From contig NC_079149.1 of NCBI RefSeq assembly GCF_945859685.1, positions 38,281,136 to 38,345,135 on the forward strand: DNA of 64,000 nt. The letters run 5' to 3'. Each line of letters begins with the position of its first letter. Positions within the stretch are counted from its first letter, which is position 1. A program made the position numbers and the translations under genes. This document shows positions 49,301-60,482 of the stretch, one piece after another. The DNA is from Eupeodes corollae (Eukaryota; Arthropoda; Insecta; Diptera; Syrphidae). A model generated the notes under the pieces. That model saw only the letters and a list, made by a program, of their open reading frames with translations, was not told the DNA's origin and ran no database searches.

Positions 49301-49875
49301 GAAATAATCAAATGTGCACACCATTTCTTTCGATAAGTTAATTTCCCGGTATTTCATGTTTTTTGGGATTACGAGCGGTCCTAGGATGCGCCCATAACGG
49401 GCACGAAATCTCTAAAAAAAAAACTTAACAGTGAAAATAGTGTCAAATGTACCCGATTTCTATTTTTGTTTGTCATGATGAAAACATTATTTCTTTGCTC
49501 AGATGTATGTACATACATAAGTATTAGGTATATTATGTAAGTCAATAAAAACAGGTGGCGACTAAAGTACTTAAAATAAACTTTAAGGGGATAGAAGGAT
49601 AGAATGAGATATCTACATACATCTACATGCACTATTGATAGATCAGAACGAAGAATTGGTTTGTGGCAAAATCACTAGAATGACAACTTTTTCGTTTTCA
49701 CATCATGAAGATCGCAAAATGTTTTCAAACTAAAAATTTATTTTTTTATTAAAAACTAACAAAGTTTCGGCTAAAATTATAAAATAGTCAAGAAAAACTG
49801 AGACTGACTACAGAAATCTTGAGAAATATAATAATTTTTGAACTTAGAAAAAATATATATATTTGCGGGAGTTTC
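46391..49875 (+). repeat. Unit B of the ~3.4-kb noncoding repeat
   Basis: Aligned along its length with unit C (51830-55035). Shared landmarks: GAGGCGTCAAAGTTCT (46564 / 52039), CATCTGACATCAATC (46711 / 52374), GAAATGTACATT-like, TAGGCGATCATGATGC (47301 / 52829), AAGAGAATTCTATTG and ATGCATCATCTTGGTGAA (48379-48412 / 54011-54043), CCAGACTCAGGGGAATATTA (48733 / 54409), and ACTGGGAAA near the end. No conserved open frame, so it is noncoding. Short A-rich and T-rich runs are frequent. It contains five copies of the 45-bp motif described in the findings. Could be a satellite-like duplication, a duplicated lncRNA or a non-autonomous element; I cannot tell. Confidence 0.75.
47921..48015 (+). repeat. 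Inverted pair of the GCATGATCGCCTGGT motif (hairpin-forming)
   Basis: AGTATGATCGCCTGGT (47921-47936) and ATCAGGCGATCATGCT (47998-48013) can pair over 16 positions, with two G-U pairs in RNA and a loop of about 60 nt. These are one forward and one inverted copy of a motif that recurs in units B and C. Function unknown. Confidence 0.5.
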
Positions 49876-49899
49876 CTCTCGGGTACCCTTATAAATTAA

Positions 49900-51782
49900 A
49901 ATTATTTAATTCATTTAATGCTTACTAGCAGAATAATTAACTCAAAACTGGGCAACTCTTCTAGCAGACGATTCGTTAGTAGAGGGACACCGCAAGGTGG
50001 TATTCTATCCCCTCTCCTCTGGAATCTAGTGGTGAATGAAATCCTAACTAGTCTGGATGCGGAGGGTTTCAGAGTGATAGCCTATGCGGACGACGGTGCT
50101 ATAGCAGTTTCAGGAAAGCATCTTAATATCCTAAAAGAACTCTTACAAAATGCCTAAGACAGACTAATACTTTGGCCTGATCGGTTTGGACTGGGTGTTA
50201 ACCCACACAAAACCGATCTGGGCTTATTTTCGAGGAGATACAAAATGCCATTTGTCAACCCTCTCTATTTTAAAGAAATCCAATTAAAATTCTCAGACGA
50301 CGCTAAATACCTGGGTCTTGTCTTAGACAAAAAACTAAATTGGAAACGCAACGTACAGGAAAGAGTCAAAAATGCTACTGTAGCTCTCTTTTCTTGCAAA
50401 AAATCTATTGGTATTAAATGAGGTTTACAACCCAGAATCACGCATTGGCTATACACATCGGTAATCAGACCGATTTTAACGTACGGTGTGGCAGTATGGT
50501 GGACTGCTTTAGAGAAAGGTATAAACAGGGATAAGTTGAATAAAGTCCAACGTTCAGCCTGCCTATGTATAAGCGGATCGCTTCGCACGACCCCGTCTGC
50601 GGTACTGGACACCTTGCTCTATCTTACACCTCTTGACATATTTAGCAAACAAATAGCTGCAAGCTCTGTTATTCGCCTCAATGCTTCGTCGCATTGGACT
50701 AACAACAACATTGGCCACTCCATAATTCTAAGATACTTAGAATCAATTCCAAAGCACACAGACTACACCATCCCCCAACTACAATTCGACAGAAATTTCC
50801 AGATTTCTATACCTACCAGATCTTTTTGGGAGGATAGGACATTCTTTGAGAATGAGTCAATCCATTTTTACACAGATGGCTCAAAAACCAAAGAAGGGGA
50901 TATTGGAGGTGTGTACTCTGAACAACTGAAATTAAGTCTCTCATTCCGCCTTCCCAATCATTGTAGCGTGTTCCAGGCGGAACTTTTGGCGATTAAGGAA
51001 GTCTTGTCTTGTCTCAAAGAAAACGTGATATCAACATCTGATATCCGTATTTTCTCTGACAGCCAGGCCGCTATCAAATCTCTGGACTCTGTCTCTACAA
51101 ACTCTATAACAGTCCATAACTGTCAATCATCTCTAATGGAGATGTCGCAACAGTTTAATATTCACCTTTGCTGGGTGCCGGGCCACAGAGACATTCCAGG
51201 TAACTGTAAGGCAGATGAGCTCGCCAGGAACGGAACAGTACAGCCCATGCTACCACATTTGGCAAGTACTGGCATACCAATCGCTACTTGTAAACTGTTT
51301 CTAATGCAAGACGCTGCGAGTAGGGCAGGCACCAGGTGGAACAACATCTCCACGTGTCAAGCCACAAAAAACATCTGGCCAACACTGGATATAAAACGTT
51401 CAAGGTGCTTGCTCTCTCTAAGCAGATCTCATATAAGTGTCATAACCGGACACTGTCTAATAGGAAAGCACGCCACGAGACTAGGCGTATTTTCAAACGA
51501 CTTTTGCAGAAGCTGTTTGGACGAGGAAGAGGAAGAAACGGTTCTTCATCTTCTCTGCAAATGCCCTGCTCTAGCTCGAAAACGCAAGAATTACCTAGGA
51601 GAATTCTTCTTTAATGATCTTAATCATATCGGTATAATCAGCCTCTTACGTTTCGTAAGGGACTCAAGCTGGTTCCATTGAGCTTAGGAGGAAGCGTCAA
51701 GATCCATGTGGTATCACAATGGGCCATTAAACTGGCCTAAGTGTGTCCGTTTCCATCTTGAACAGCCACTATAACCTAACCC
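49900..51782 (+). mobile_element. LOA/I-type LINE with RNase H, 5'-truncated, recent
   Basis: The best copy of the LOA-like family, lying between units B and C. It starts inside RT (SRRFVSRGTPQGGILSP) and runs in one reading frame to a stop at 51679-51681, broken only by TAA at 50155 and TGA at 50419. The 3' end is CACTATAACCTAACC (51770 onward), as in the copies at 16.7 and 31.5 kb. The few disruptions suggest a fairly young insertion. Confidence 0.9.
49918..51681 (+). pseudogene. LOA/I-type RT (C-terminal half), RNase H and zinc-knuckle polyprotein
   Basis: All parts lie in one frame. RT palm: RGTPQGGILSPLLWNLVVNE, then VIAYADDGAIAV (YADD at 50083-50094). Stop, VNPHKTDLGLF, YLGLVLDKKLNWKRNVQERV, stop, then the open frame 50488-51681 (397 codons). 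Within the latter, RNase H spans about residues 125-250: FYTDGSK (first Asp), AELLAI (Glu), FSDSQAA (Asp), WVPGHRDIPGN and KADELAR (final Asp), so all four acidic residues are present. The C-terminus has GHCLIG and CRSCLDEEEEETVLHLLCKCP, a C-x2-C...H-x4-C knuckle. RNase H would remove RNA from the cDNA hybrid. Two nonsense codons and truncation make it inactive. Confidence 0.9.
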
Positions 51783-51829
51783 TTGTAAAAAACACTTATT
51801 TATGTACGTGTCTGATTGATCATTTTTTT

Positions 51830-54800
51830 ACAATTAATTTTTAATCTCTCATTGGCTCTTCTTTTCGTTTTTCAACATCAAATAAAATAATCCTACTCGA
51901 AATATTTAAAATATCGATATAAAATTTAAAACCATTCAAACAAAATGTTTTGAAAATATTTTGATTTATAAACGCGTTTTACATTCTTTGTAATTGTCTC
52001 TTTTAGAATTCTCGACTGAAGACGTCTGTTGGAACAAAATGTCTTAAGAGGCGTCAAAGTTCTGCATGTACATAAGCAATCTATTCCGCAATTTATTATG
52101 ACGTGATCCAATGTCTTGATGTCATGGAGTAAAAATCGATCCCATCCACGTGAATAGCCTCACCATCTTTGTTGTCTGGTTCCTTGTAGACGCATAGCAA
52201 CGGTATTTTAGCCAAGTTATACGAACTGCGACCTAGATTGAAGTTCTTACCTCATTACTCATTTATAGATTTCAAATAACAAATGCTTTACACATGGTTA
52301 TCTAGGCACTACTAGATTCCGAGGGCCCTTGGATAACCGAAGACTGCCACTTCCATGTTGAAATAGCTAAACCATCTGACATCAATCCCAATCTATGACT
52401 TTCTCAACCTAAATAAAAAAATGAAAAAGAAATGTACATTAATGTATTAATTTATTTAAATTAGTATAAAATTTTAAGCTTCAAAATAAAAATAAACAAT
52501 GGTAATAAGAACAAAACTTTTGACTATATGTGTTTTCTTTTAATCAAACTTACAACGTTCGCACACAAATTTTACAGTGGTAAGTTATTTTTAGCATTTG
52601 TAGAAATCATAGAAGCGTTATCCCAGAACTACAACAAAATATTTATACAAAGTAATCATAATTTTATTTCAACTAATTCATTAGTTTTATATTTGAAAAA
52701 TTTTAATAATTTAAAAAGAGATTAAACTACTTGCCTCTTAATCCATTTCTCTATGTCAAAGAGTGCACTTGTCATGATTCTTAAAAACAAATCATTCCCC
52801 TCCTCATCACCGTAGCACTCTGTGTACCTAGGCGATCATGATGCTTAGAAGGTATTCTTCTTCTTTTTGGTTTTAGATATACTTTCCGTCCCTTATCAAT
52901 ACTACGAAGGGAAAAAAGCAAAAGCAAAAAATACAGTAGTTGTGTTAGTTTCCTTTTCTAATTATTCAAACACGATCACCAACACTAATGTGCCACCCCC
53001 ACTCTCCCCAATTTCTTTAAGTGTAAGCAATTTAAGAGAAACACAATTTTAAAAGAAAATATGAAAAAAAAAACAACAAATATAGTTATACCCTTCTTGA
53101 AAGCATGAACGCCTGCTACATTAAAAGTAGGTACTTTTTCGTTTATGTAACTTAACTTTAAAGAATAGGAAGACTAGCACATTTAAGTTTGGTGTTTTAT
53201 TTTTGTGCAAAAAATGTGCTAGTCGATGGGAGATTCATGATTTTTTAAAAGCAGTTGATTTCTTTTCAAGTCAAATATTTGTCATTCAGGTGACAATTCT
53301 TTTCAATTTTTATTTTTTAAATAAAATATAAAATTTAAATAACAGTTTTACTAAAGGCCTAACTATAATAGACTTAGCTGAAAGTAAGCTAATGTCAAAA
53401 CTGAACCAAAAGTTATCAGAAGTTATCGTAAAAATAAAAAGTAACCATAATGGATTCAAGTAATATAAGCTCGAGCCATGTTTTATGGCTCTTGCGCGAA
53501 AGTTAGCGAAATTTAACGAAACTGAACAGAACGTCTATTATGGTTAGTGACATATAAGACTGCGTATTGGTTTCTTCCCTTTAGCTGGCTTAAGCTCGGT
53601 TAAGTCTATTATAGCTGGGCCTTAATACAGGCAGGAAGTTGATTTCTGTATTAATGGAAGCTTAGAAAAGAGGTTAAGAAAGGATGTGTCAAACCGAGGT
53701 CAAAAATAGAACTTACTACGCAGCTTAGTTGCCTGGTGGGCCAGATATAGGTTTCAAAAATTCTTTAAATAAAATTCTAAAGAATAAGAATATATTTAGA
53801 TAAAGGGGAATATTGCATGCGCTTTTTCTTACAGTAACAGTTAAGAAATTTATCTCACGTTTAAGTTTGTAAATGTCATATACCTTTTCAATTCTAAAAA
53901 CAAATGATGAAGTTAAACAAAAATACTGATAACTTTTTTTATAATATTTCTTAACTTTCGGATTTTAGTATTACATACTTCTCTTCCTTTTGGCGAACAC
54001 TCTGGAAAAAAGAGAATTCTATTGAATGCATCATCTTGGTGAAGAAGGAACGGTTTTTTCTATCGTATTTGTATTAAAAATATGCTCAGCTGTGCATGTA
54101 TTTGTTTTGTTTTTATTCTTCTTTGTATACGATTTTTTGTTCTAGAAAATTATTGATAACAAAAAAAGTGTGCATGGACACTCTTAAGCTGTAAATGTGA
54201 ACGATTGGGACAGTATGATAAAAAAAAACAACAACATCACAAAATTTGCATTGTTTAATTTAGGTTTTTTTCTCTTAGAAGAAAGAATGTATGCAAAACC
54301 AGATAACGAAAATAATACCTGCTACAAAGCATGCTTACCTGGTGGATCAATTCCAGTTTTCTATTTAAATACGAGTAGGTCTTCTAAACAACGTAAAAGA
54401 AAGAGGCCAGACTCAGGGGAATATTAAGAGCATTTTTTAGATCAATGAATTCTCCATTTTGTAAATATGGCAGTTTCTATATTTGGGAGACATATTTTTT
54501 CTTCATTTATTTATTTTGTTAAATTTCACATATTATTCGAAAGAAGCTCAGCGGGAAGATGGCATTTTAAAAGCTTGAACTTCTTATGGGAAATTATTGA
54601 AATTAATAAAACAAAGTGTTTGTGAGATATGATTAATAATAATTTGTATTCGTTTGATGCCTCCATTACTTAGTGTTCCCTCATTCTGAATGAATTTTAA
54701 CAAATAAAGTGTCAAAAGAAAGAAATTTTTCTGTGGACTATGCGAATTATATTTTTATTGAATACGTATTTTTATTTATTTAAAAAAAAAATATCTTTTT

Positions 54801-55035
54801 TTATAATACAATACTGGGAAAACAATATATCCAAATAAAGGGTTTGTGTATTTGAACAAACAAATCGAATGCAAAAATCATTTTTTTCGAGAAGTTAGTT
54901 TCCCGGTATTGCATATTTTTTGGGAAGAGTTCTTTTTTGAGTTATGAGCGGTCTAAGGACGAGCTAAGACAGGGGATGAAAAGTGTCATTGGTGTTAACG
55001 CAGGCCTTATCAGTCCACCCTTAAGGGATCCCTCA
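51830..55035 (+). repeat. Unit C of the ~3.4-kb noncoding repeat
   Basis: Homologous to unit B (see its landmarks). It starts at ATTTTTAATCTCTCATTGGC, matching TTTAATATCTCACGTGCTCT at 46389. Its right end is cut by the 3' tail of RTE copy 1 after GGGATCCCTCA at about 55034. Four copies of the 45-bp motif lie at 52821, 53102, 53721 and 54328. No conserved ORF. Divergence from B is clear, so the duplication is not recent. Confidence 0.75.
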
Positions 55036-57890
55036 TACTTACTTACTTAAGGTATCGCTACAGTCCTGTGTGAACTAGAGCCTCACCCAACAAACTCAAC
55101 CATCTAGCTGGGTCCCTGTCTAGATGTCTCCAGTTTCGCGCTCCAAGTTGGGTGAGGTCACCTGCCACTTGTGCGCGCCACCTGATCCGCGGTCTTCCTC
55201 TACTGCGCTGTCCTAAGGGTGTGGATTCGAAGACTTTTCGGGTCGGAGCATTGGTTTTCATGCGCTCTACGTGACCCAGCCATCTTAGTCGTTGGACTTT
55301 TACCCTTCTGGCTAACTCTACGTCGCTGTACAGCCCGTATAGCTCGTCGTTCCATCTTCTCCTCCACTCTCCTTCGATGCATACGGGACCGTAGATCACA
55401 CGAAGAACTTTACTCTCGAACCCACCCAAGCTGCTTTCATCCGTTTTTGTCATAGTCCATGCTTCTGCACCTTATAGCAGGACGGGGATGATAAGGGTCT
55501 TATATAGCAAAAATTTGGTCCCTCGAGAGAGGAATTTACCACTCAATTACTTTCTTAGTCCAAAGAAACAGCGGTTAGCAAGAGTTATTCTGCTTTGATC
55601 TCAGCGCTGGTATTGTTTTCTGCGTTTACAGCGGCGCCTAGGTAGACGAAGTCCTTGTCTACCTCAATTTAACGTCTGTTGATGGTGAATGACGTTTTGA
55701 CCAAGACGTCGGAGTTGTATGTTCTTTCTTGACGACAGCATGCACTTTGTTTTGCCTCATTAACCGTTAAACCCATTTTTGCCGCTTCTGCCTCAATACT
55801 CACAAAAGCCCCATTGACATCACGCTGAGTTCTTCCGATTATGTCAATGTCATCAGAATATGCCAGTAATTGGACAGACTTTTGAAAGATAGTGCCTCTA
55901 GTGTTGACGTGTGAGCTCTGCACTATTCTTTCAACACGATGTTAAAAAAATCAGATGACAGCGCATCACCTTGTCTAAAACCTTTTTTGACATCGAAAGG
56001 TTCTGTTAAGTTGTTGTCAACCTTTATGGAGCAGCGTGAATTGTCCATGGTCATCCTGCACAAACGGACGAGTTTGGCAGGGATGCCAAACCCAGACATG
56101 GCTCTATACAGCTCGTCTCTGTATAGGCTATCATATTCGTCCTTGAAATCGATGAAAAGATGGTGGGTGTCGATTTGGTGTTCTTGATTTTTTTCCAGGA
56201 TCTGCCGTAATGTGAATATTTGATCAACTGTGAACTTTCCTGGTCTAAAACCACACTGATAAGGACCTATCAGGTTGTTGGCGATGGGCTCTAGACGTTC
56301 ACATATTACGGCAGAGAAGATTTAATAGGCGATGTTAAGAAGACTGTTTCCTCTATAGTTGGTGCAGTTTAGAGGGTCTCCTTTTTTCAGGATCGGGCAA
56401 ACAATACTGAGGTTCCATTCATCAGGCATACTTTCTTCCGACCATATCTTACAGATAAGTTGGTGCATGCTCCTAACCAACTTATCTCCAGCTGTTTTAA
56501 AGAGCTCGGCATTCAAGCCATCCGCTTCAATGTGGCTTTATAAGACCTCAGCTTAGATATGGCAATATTTACTTCGTCTAAGTCGGGAGGACGGGATTGT
56601 TGGCTTTCGTCGTCTATATTGAATGGATCATCCTGCTTGACAGCGGAATTCAGTTCGTCGTCGCCGTTATACAGTCTGCAGAAGTGGTCCTTCCATATCC
56701 TCAGCATTGACTATGGTTAAACTATGACGTTTCCACTTTCGTCTTTGCAGTCTTCGGTTCTAGGTTTATGTACCTATGAATTTCGTTTCACCTGTTCATA
56801 AAACATTCGAACTTTATTCCTGCTTAAAACCTCTCAACATCTTCGACTGCACGCTTCTCTTTTTCCTTCTGAGAAGTCGGTGTTCCTCTCGCCTCTTCTG
56901 TTCATATAGCTCATGAGCAGCTCTAGTCGTTTTATGCAGCGCCGCTTTGCGTGCCTGTTTTACTACCGACATTCCTCATCAAAGAAAGGGTTCCTTGTTG
57001 GTATCTGTTTGAACAGCACATCAGAGGCGGCATCTCTGATTGCATCTTGGCAATGTTACCACTGGTTTTTAATACATTGGGAGAGAGGCTACTTGTAACT
57101 CGAAAAGGATTGTAGCCGTTCGACGTTGTACCTTCTCCCAGCAGCTCCCTGTTTTTCCTTGGGTCTGAAAACCCGAATGCTACCTTGGCTACAACGACGT
57201 TGTTTTCCGAGTCGATGTTAGCTCCTCGGAAAATTAGTACATCTATGATGCTGGAAGCGTGTCGTCGATCGCAATATGGTCAATCTGGTTGACGGTAGAT
57301 TGATCTGGAGAAGTCCAAGTTCCATTGTGGATGTTGAGGTGTGGAAAATGCGTACTGGCTACCATGACGTTTCGCCCCGCAGAAAAATCTATGAGCCTGA
57401 ATCCGTTGTCAGATGTGTTGTCGTGCAGGCTGTTCTTTCCGATTATTCCACCAAAGATGTCTTCTCTTCCTAGCTTGGCATTAAAATCGCCCATTACAAT
57501 TTTAATATCGTAGCTAGGACACTGGTCATATGTTTGTCTAAGAGCTCGAAGAACATATCTTTGGTGTTGTAGTCTTTCTCTTCTGTGGGGGCGTACGCCT
57601 ATATCAGGCTAATGTTGCCGAATTTAGCCTTGATGCTTATGGTCATGGGGTGCCCATTGATGCACCTATAGCTCAAGACTTCTTGCCTAAGTCTGGCTCC
57701 AATGACGAATTCGCATCCAAATAAACGCTGTTGGTTTTCGTGGTAGCAGACACCATAGTAAATATCGCAGTTTTTCATCCTCTTTCTGCCCGGCCCATCG
57801 GCCGGATGGCGGTGATATCTGCTTTATAGCAGTCTAGGGCCTCCGCTAATTCTTCGGCTGCACTTGGTCTGTTTAGGGACTCATCCATAG
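55036..57890 (-). mobile_element. RTE-type LINE copy 1, 5'-truncated and decayed
   Basis: The minus-strand element ends 3' in CCTTAAGTAAGTAAGTA (55036-55052), the same (TAAG)n tail as copy 2. It extends 5' to within the endonuclease, about 57890 (ESLNRPSAAEELAEALDCYK), and lacks the 5' leader. It has inserted into the right end of unit C. Confidence 0.88.
55058..57890 (-). pseudogene. RTE-type endonuclease/RT remnant (copy 1)
   Basis: From 5' to 3' on the minus strand: SLNRPSAAEELAEALDCYK, but the catalytic QEVRWD block is altered; then GDFNAKLGREDIFGGIIGKN, NGFRLIDFSAGRNVMVASTH, QSTVNQIDHIAID; linker; WKDHFCRLYNGDDELNSAV, DLDEVNIAISKLRSYKA, PDEWNLSIVCPILKKGDPLN; then LLAYSDDIDIIGRTQRD, where the YADD block has become YSDD; and the C-terminus LRVIYGPVCIEGEWRRRWND...HVERM, to a stop at 55058. 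At least five frameshifts or stops. Clearly older than copy 2, with which it is collinear. Confidence 0.88.
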
Positions 57891-60445
57891 AGATACACTG
57901 GTAAACAATTTTAGGTGGAGACACAAGTAGCATATGTATGTTGGCACTTTTAAGTGCTGAGTGAAAAACCTGATTTGCCTAAAAGAGTGACAAGTTTTTG
58001 GTTTGAATTCCAAAATTTTAGTGTTTGCGTACAACAAAGTAATGTTTGAACATTAATTGAAAACATTTCCGGTTAATATGCAAGGAAGGAGGGGACGTAC
58101 AGTTTTTGTACCGGATTCTAACTTTCTACTTAAAAAAAATATTTGTCTTGATTCAACTAAGCTGCATAAATATTATTTTAAGGTTTCAGTTTCTATTAAG
58201 TTGAATTTTTAAAACCAAATCTATACTTAATACATTTAAAAAAATCATATAAGTGAAAAAAAGATTAGATTGAAATAAAAAAGTTTCTTCTATTAACGGT
58301 CTTCAATTTTCTAATAAACTTAACGACTTAAGCAATAAAATCCTTAGTCCATACATTTTTTTTTAAATATAAATAAACTATAAACAATATGAGGATTGTT
58401 CCCAAAATGTCTGCAATTCTTTTAGAACCCAAAAATTATCATAACCTGGTTACAAACGTATTAAAATGATTCATGTTAAAAATGACTTCCTTAATTTTTG
58501 TTCAATTTTTAATAACTTGAAAATAATTTTTTCTTAGTGTAAAAAGCTCATAACCATATTAAAATAATAAAGACTCAAGTCTGCGATTTGAAATTCTAAT
58601 TTCAGAATTTTTTAATTTTATTATTGAAGGTTTCCATATCTCTCAATATAGAAGTTTTCTTTAATTTTTTGTCTTAGGTGCCTTCCTATCCACCTTTTTT
58701 GTTCTCCATTACATCCACAAAATAAAATAAAAATAATAAAAGAAAAAGAAAAATAACTTAAATAAACAGGGCAATCTAAATAACACAAGGAAAGTAACCA
58801 CTTTCATTTCTGCTGCTACATCATTAAAAGCACAAAATAAAAATAAAATGACGAAACGACTGAACGAAGGATGCGAAGCGATGTAACGAAGAAATAAGTA
58901 TAGGTTTTGATATCCTTTCAAACCAAACGAAAGAATACACATCACTACACTGCATCCTTGGAAACTTCAGTATAGGTATAATAGGTATAGCTATAAGACC
59001 AAGACGATACCACTTTCAACTTCAAACCTACCAATTGACATTCTTGTTGAGAATATAGAAAAATACAAGGCAATAAAAATGTGTACAAAGATACCTTTAG
59101 GCGCATATAAAAGTCATAGGGAAAGAAAAATAATGACAGGTAGAGTATGCTGGTACCTTAGTAAAGGGTGGGCGGTTGGACGGAGTTCAATGATTTCATC
59201 CAGACTGTGCTGGTAAACCAAATACCCATCAACACCGCTTCGAGCTACTTCTATTCTATATAGCTTAGTACCTATGGTAGTTGCTACTGGCATATTTATT
59301 TTTTGGGAAAGAGTGATCTTATAAAGGGGATGGAAGTTGTGGGAGTTGGTAAAATAGGAAGAGAAGGACTTACTTCAGACTTCCAGTTAGTGAGTCTGAG
59401 TGAATAGCATTGGGTGTTATTTTTATATTAAAAATAATTGGGTTTCCTTTTTACTGCGTCGTCATCATCGTTGTCGTCTTCGTCGTCGTCATCAGTCCAA
59501 GTTAAGGACAACACCAATAAAACGTATGAAGTTAAGCAAAAGAAATGTAAATTACTGAAGGAACGAGAAGGTTTAAGGGTAGAGGCAAAAGTTAGCCTTA
59601 TTACACAGGAGCTAGTAAATGCCACCTAATAAACGAAAAGAATAAACCAATAAAATGTATGTAAATTTTTAGTATTGGAGTTATTGTTTTTTTTTAGAGC
59701 TTTAGGTACAAAATTTTAAATTTGGTCTACCTTTGCGCAAAACTAACACTGATTTTTCAAAACTCAAATAAAAACTTTCTAATATTCAGGTCTTTGACTT
59801 CAATTTATGGTCATATTATGGATGAATTGTAGAGTGGATTTCACTTGGAAGACTGCAACGCATAAGTATTTATTAATGAGAATAAAGTAGAATAGAATCA
59901 AGAATAAATCCTTCAAATTTATAAGGCCTTATAAGAAAAGACGGATTAGTTACTTGACAACCGTTTCGGGAACTAATTAGGTCAGGAAAATTTTCTTGTG
60001 AAAGTGAGATTGGTGCGTTGCTTGTGAGTCACGTATGAATTGAATTTCTAGCCTTTTAAAAGATAATTAATCATAGTTAGGTATCGTAATACCTTAAAAG
60101 TTACACCATCCTCACTTTCGAAATAGAAAGGTCCAATCAAATTGCCATCTCAGTTTAAAACCGCATCAAGCAGTGGCACATTGAGGATAGGAGGAGCAAA
60201 AACATCCTAAGAGTCCCAAATTCTACAAATGCCTTATTAACGTAGCCTTCAACAGGAAAATGTGCTTTATCACTGGAGATGATTTTTCGGTAAAAATGCG
60301 TTCCAATTTTATGCAATTCAAGAACCCTGATGATCGGGCGACTTATACTTTTTTTTGTTAATTACAAACATGGGTTCTATTCAACACTGCATTAGAAACG
60401 TTTAGAATTACATCTTCAGATCTTTCCGTATAAGAAAGATTACAC
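57891..60445. other. Noncoding stretch between the RTE copies
   Basis: AT-rich, with no gene recognised. A degenerate CGT/CAT trinucleotide run lies at about 59456-59500; it gives runs of Ser or Asp in conceptual translation that are not evidence for a protein. One arm of the copy-2 target duplication is at its right edge. Confidence 0.45.
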
Positions 60446-60459
60446 AAGCTAAATCTTAC
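60446..60459. repeat. Target-site duplication, left arm
   Basis: AAGCTAAATCTTAC here is repeated exactly at 63942-63955 on the far side of RTE copy 2. The preceding C is also shared but can be explained as the first base of the element. Confidence 0.9.
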
Positions 60460-60482
60460 TTACTTACTTACTTAAGGTGGCG

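Noticed and set aside
59428..59629. Ser-rich or Asp-rich open frames.
   Set aside because: Produced by a degenerate CGT/CAT trinucleotide run on both strands.
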